From JAEYZS01 sp031374125 (GTDB taxonomy: Bacteria > Bdellovibrionota > Bdellovibrionia > Bdellovibrionales > JAEYZS01), in the NCBI GenBank assembly GCA_031374125.1, contig JANMFM010000315.1:1-7701 (forward strand): a stretch of DNA of 7,701 nucleotides, given 5' to 3'. Within the stretch, counting starts at the first letter, position 1. Every line of letters begins with the position of its first letter. The notes below the pieces were generated by a model. It had not been told where the DNA came from and did not search any database. It saw only the letters and a program-made list of their open reading frames with translations. The position numbers and the translations under genes are program-made. Below are positions 6,187-7,701 of the stretch, piece after piece.

Positions 6187-7001
6187 TGACCAAAAAAAAC
6201 ATTACCGTCATTTCACTAGTTCCTTCATGGACTGAAACTCTTCTCGAGTGCGGCGTTAATGTGATTGGTAGAACTCGTTTCTGTATTCATCCATCAGCTG
6301 AAGTCGAAGACATTCCTATAATCGGCGGCACCAAAGAAGCTGACTGGGACAAAATCAAATCCATGGAACCTGATTTTGTATTGATGGATAAAGAAGAAAA
6401 TACCAAAGAAATGGCAGACGAGTGTCCCTGCCCTACTATTTTCACTCATGTTCAGTCATTGAATGATGTCTCCGTAGCACTTTTAACTATGAGTGAGAAG
6501 CTTGGTCCTGACACTTCTTGCGGTGAAAAGTTATTCAACCTTGCGGGCCGATGGCAAGCTCTCGCACAAACTCCAAATTTTGCGGTGAAAGACTTAAATA
6601 AACTCCCAGGACTTATTCAATGGATTCGACATCCTGAAAAGAAAATTCAAAAAATTCTTTATGTTATTTGGAGAAATCCATGGATGACGGTAAATAGAGA
6701 AACCTTTATTTCTTCGGTTTTAACAAAACTTGGAATCGAAAAATACTTAGTGGATTTTGAAGAAAAATATCCCGAAATAGATCTAGAGGATTTCAATTCA
6801 GATACGACATTATTGTTATTTTCTTCAGAACCATATCCATTTGAAAAGAAAGTGGCAGAGATAAAAACGCTCCCCTTTCCTTCACTGATTGTGAATGGGG
6901 AGTTCTATAGTTGGTTCGGATTAAGATCTTTGATTTTCTTAGAGACGCAAGAGCAACTCTTTAAACCCAAGAAACGACTTTTTAATATCGTTTCTCGGTA
7001 A
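6186..7001 (+). CDS. BtuF-like periplasmic-binding-fold protein without signal peptide (helical-backbone metal receptor)
   Basis: The product has 271 residues of the BtuF/FhuD-type class III binding-protein fold, which binds cobalamin or iron chelates. It shows ISLVPSWTETLLECGV (9-24), the strand-turn VIGRTRFCIHP (26-36), IIGGTKEADWDKI (45-57), EPDFVLMDKEENTKE (61-75) and IWRNPWMTVNRETFISSVL (161-179). These are typical of the 'helical backbone metal receptor' group. It begins MTKKNITVISLVPS, so the first domain strand starts at once with no signal peptide or lipobox, which predicts a cytoplasmic protein rather than an ABC-transporter binding protein. No permease or ATPase gene is adjacent. 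Cys33 and His35 in RFCIHP could bind a ligand. The start is GTG at 6186 overlapping the preceding TAG by one base, with no Shine-Dalgarno of its own, so translation is likely coupled to the small gene. The ligand is unknown. Confidence 0.85.
   Translation: MTKKNITVISLVPSWTETLLECGVNVIGRTRFCIHPSAEVEDIPIIGGTKEADWDKIKSMEPDFVLMDKEENTKEMADECPCPTIFTHVQSLNDVSVALLTMSEKLGPDTSCGEKLFNLAGRWQALAQTPNFAVKDLNKLPGLIQWIRHPEKKIQKILYVIWRNPWMTVNRETFISSVLTKLGIEKYLVDFEEKYPEIDLEDFNSDTTLLLFSSEPYPFEKKVAEIKTLPFPSLIVNGEFYSWFGLRSLIFLETQEQLFKPKKRLFNIVSR
6970..6995. terminator. Inverted repeat at the convergent gene end, weak terminator candidate
   Basis: AGAAACGA (6970-6977) and TCGTTTCT (6988-6995) are perfect 8-bp reverse complements around a 10-base AT-rich loop, inside the last codons of the BtuF-like gene. 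The two convergent stop codons are only five bases apart, so any terminator must lie within coding sequence. No U-run follows the stem on either strand, so intrinsic termination is uncertain. Confidence 0.25.
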
Positions 7002-7006
7002 AATGC

Positions 7007-7701
7007 TTATTGATTGATTACCGATTCTGGATCGATTTCGATATATTTCTTTCTTTTCATATCAGCGATGACTTTAGTTTGAATTTTTTGTTCAGAAAGA
7101 TTTTTACCTACACCGATGTAACGGGATAATAAGTAAGTTCCCGTCTCATTACCATATTTAAATATTCCACGAGTTGTTTCTGTAACCTCGAAATCGCTAT
7201 CACTCTTATCGAGACCGTTGGTCGTATAAATAATCTGTTGTACGCCGACCTCATTTGGAAATTGAATGGTCATTTGCTTTCCACTATTACAGCTAATGAT
7301 TTTTCCGAAATCGGCTACTTTTTGAACTTGTACCAAGTCATTATTTTGAGAAATGTTAGCTCCAATTGCGCTCAAATGACTATATCTTGAATATACAGAT
7401 ACACTGTATTTTTCAAGAATTGGTCTCATTGCTGATTTCCATGCATTTACAAAATTCTTACTTAAGTTTTTATCTAAAAGCTCAGCTTGATAGTATTCAG
7501 CTGAAGAGCTTAAACCATTCTTTTGATCAAGAATGTACTCATGAATTTCTTGGATATTTAAACACTGACTCACATCAACGGCAGATGTTGATACAGATTT
7601 ACTTACAACATCTGCAGCCATATTTTGTGAAGTTACCGTAGATGTCATGCTGTCTACAGTTTCCACCTGATTTTGTGTATTTTGCTTTTGAACCACCGCA
7701 G
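7007..7701 (-). CDS. Unrecognised, probably exported protein, 5'-truncated by window edge
   Basis: The minus-strand frame is open from the right edge to the TAA at 7009-7007. A GTG at 7696 could serve as start, but the frame continues through GCG to the edge. The first residues (AVVQKQNTQNQ) look like the segment just after a signal peptide, so the true start probably lies outside. Counting from that GTG, 229 residues are visible. Residues 1-45 are low-complexity and rich in Ser, Thr, Gln, Asn and Val. Residues about 46-110 look helical with many tyrosines. Residues 120-229 alternate beta-type strands ('KQMTIQF', 'QQIIYTT', 'TRGIFKY', 'TYLLSRYI') and end in an Ile-Asp-Pro tail. Two cysteines, Cys45 and Cys136, could pair outside the cytoplasm. 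An MlaC/Ttg2D-like fold was considered for the helix-then-strand layout, but I could not match its motifs. Location and function are inference only. Confidence 0.65.
   Translation of the reverse strand, partial: AVVQKQNTQNQVETVDSMTSTVTSQNMAADVVSKSVSTSAVDVSQCLNIQEIHEYILDQKNGLSSSAEYYQAELLDKNLSKNFVNAWKSAMRPILEKYSVSVYSRYSHLSAIGANISQNNDLVQVQKVADFGKIISCNSGKQMTIQFPNEVGVQQIIYTTNGLDKSDSDFEVTETTRGIFKYGNETGTYLLSRYIGVGKNLSEQKIQTKVIADMKRKKYIEIDPESVINQ

Noticed and set aside
7366..7641. Plus-strand open frame of 91 codons
   Set aside because: It is antisense to the right-edge protein, has no Shine-Dalgarno support, and its product looks random.
7007..7701. MlaC/Ttg2D family assignment for the right-edge protein
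   Set aside because: The helix-then-strand layout is loosely similar, but the family's conserved motifs could not be found.

Overview
The window is AT-rich DNA (roughly 35-40% GC by eye) from a Gram-negative bacterium. Evidence for an outer membrane is a BamB-type beta-propeller lipoprotein, a YfgM-type single-pass TPR protein directly upstream of it (the gene order known from E. coli yfgM-bamB) and a second lipoprotein. The low GC, tight gene packing and lysine-rich proteins would suit the Bdellovibrionota or a similar lineage, but nothing here proves the phylum. No tRNA, rRNA, insertion sequence, phage gene or CRISPR array was seen, and no gene-free stretch exceeds about 120 bases.

Layout. 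The left edge (about 1-596, minus strand) holds a 3'-truncated RsuA/RluB/E/F-family rRNA pseudouridine synthase, most like RluF. A divergent promoter region of about 150 bases follows. A plus-strand run of five closely packed genes then covers 747-5857: yfgM-like, bamB, a small cysteine-containing lipoprotein (start overlapping the bamB stop as TAATG), an M14-type succinylglutamate desuccinylase/aspartoacylase-family enzyme, and a long-form acetyl-CoA hydrolase/transferase overlapping it by 11 bases. The first two serve envelope biogenesis: YfgM is a Sec/chaperone-associated inner-membrane protein and BamB is part of the outer-membrane protein assembly machine. The last two are acyl-group metabolic enzymes and look translationally coupled. 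A perfect 10-bp hairpin sits exactly on the yfgM stop codons.

After a 122-base intergenic region comes a two-gene unit: a 68-residue unrecognised basic protein (5980-6186) and, with a one-base TAGTG overlap, a BtuF-fold (helical-backbone metal receptor) protein that lacks any signal peptide. The leader of this unit can fold into a two-stem RNA structure whose outer 10-bp stem buries the Shine-Dalgarno sequence and the first base of the start codon. This is the best candidate in the window for an undescribed regulatory element.

The right edge (7007-7701, minus strand) is the C-terminal part of an unrecognised, probably exported protein whose start lies outside the window. It converges on the BtuF-like gene with only five bases between the stop codons.
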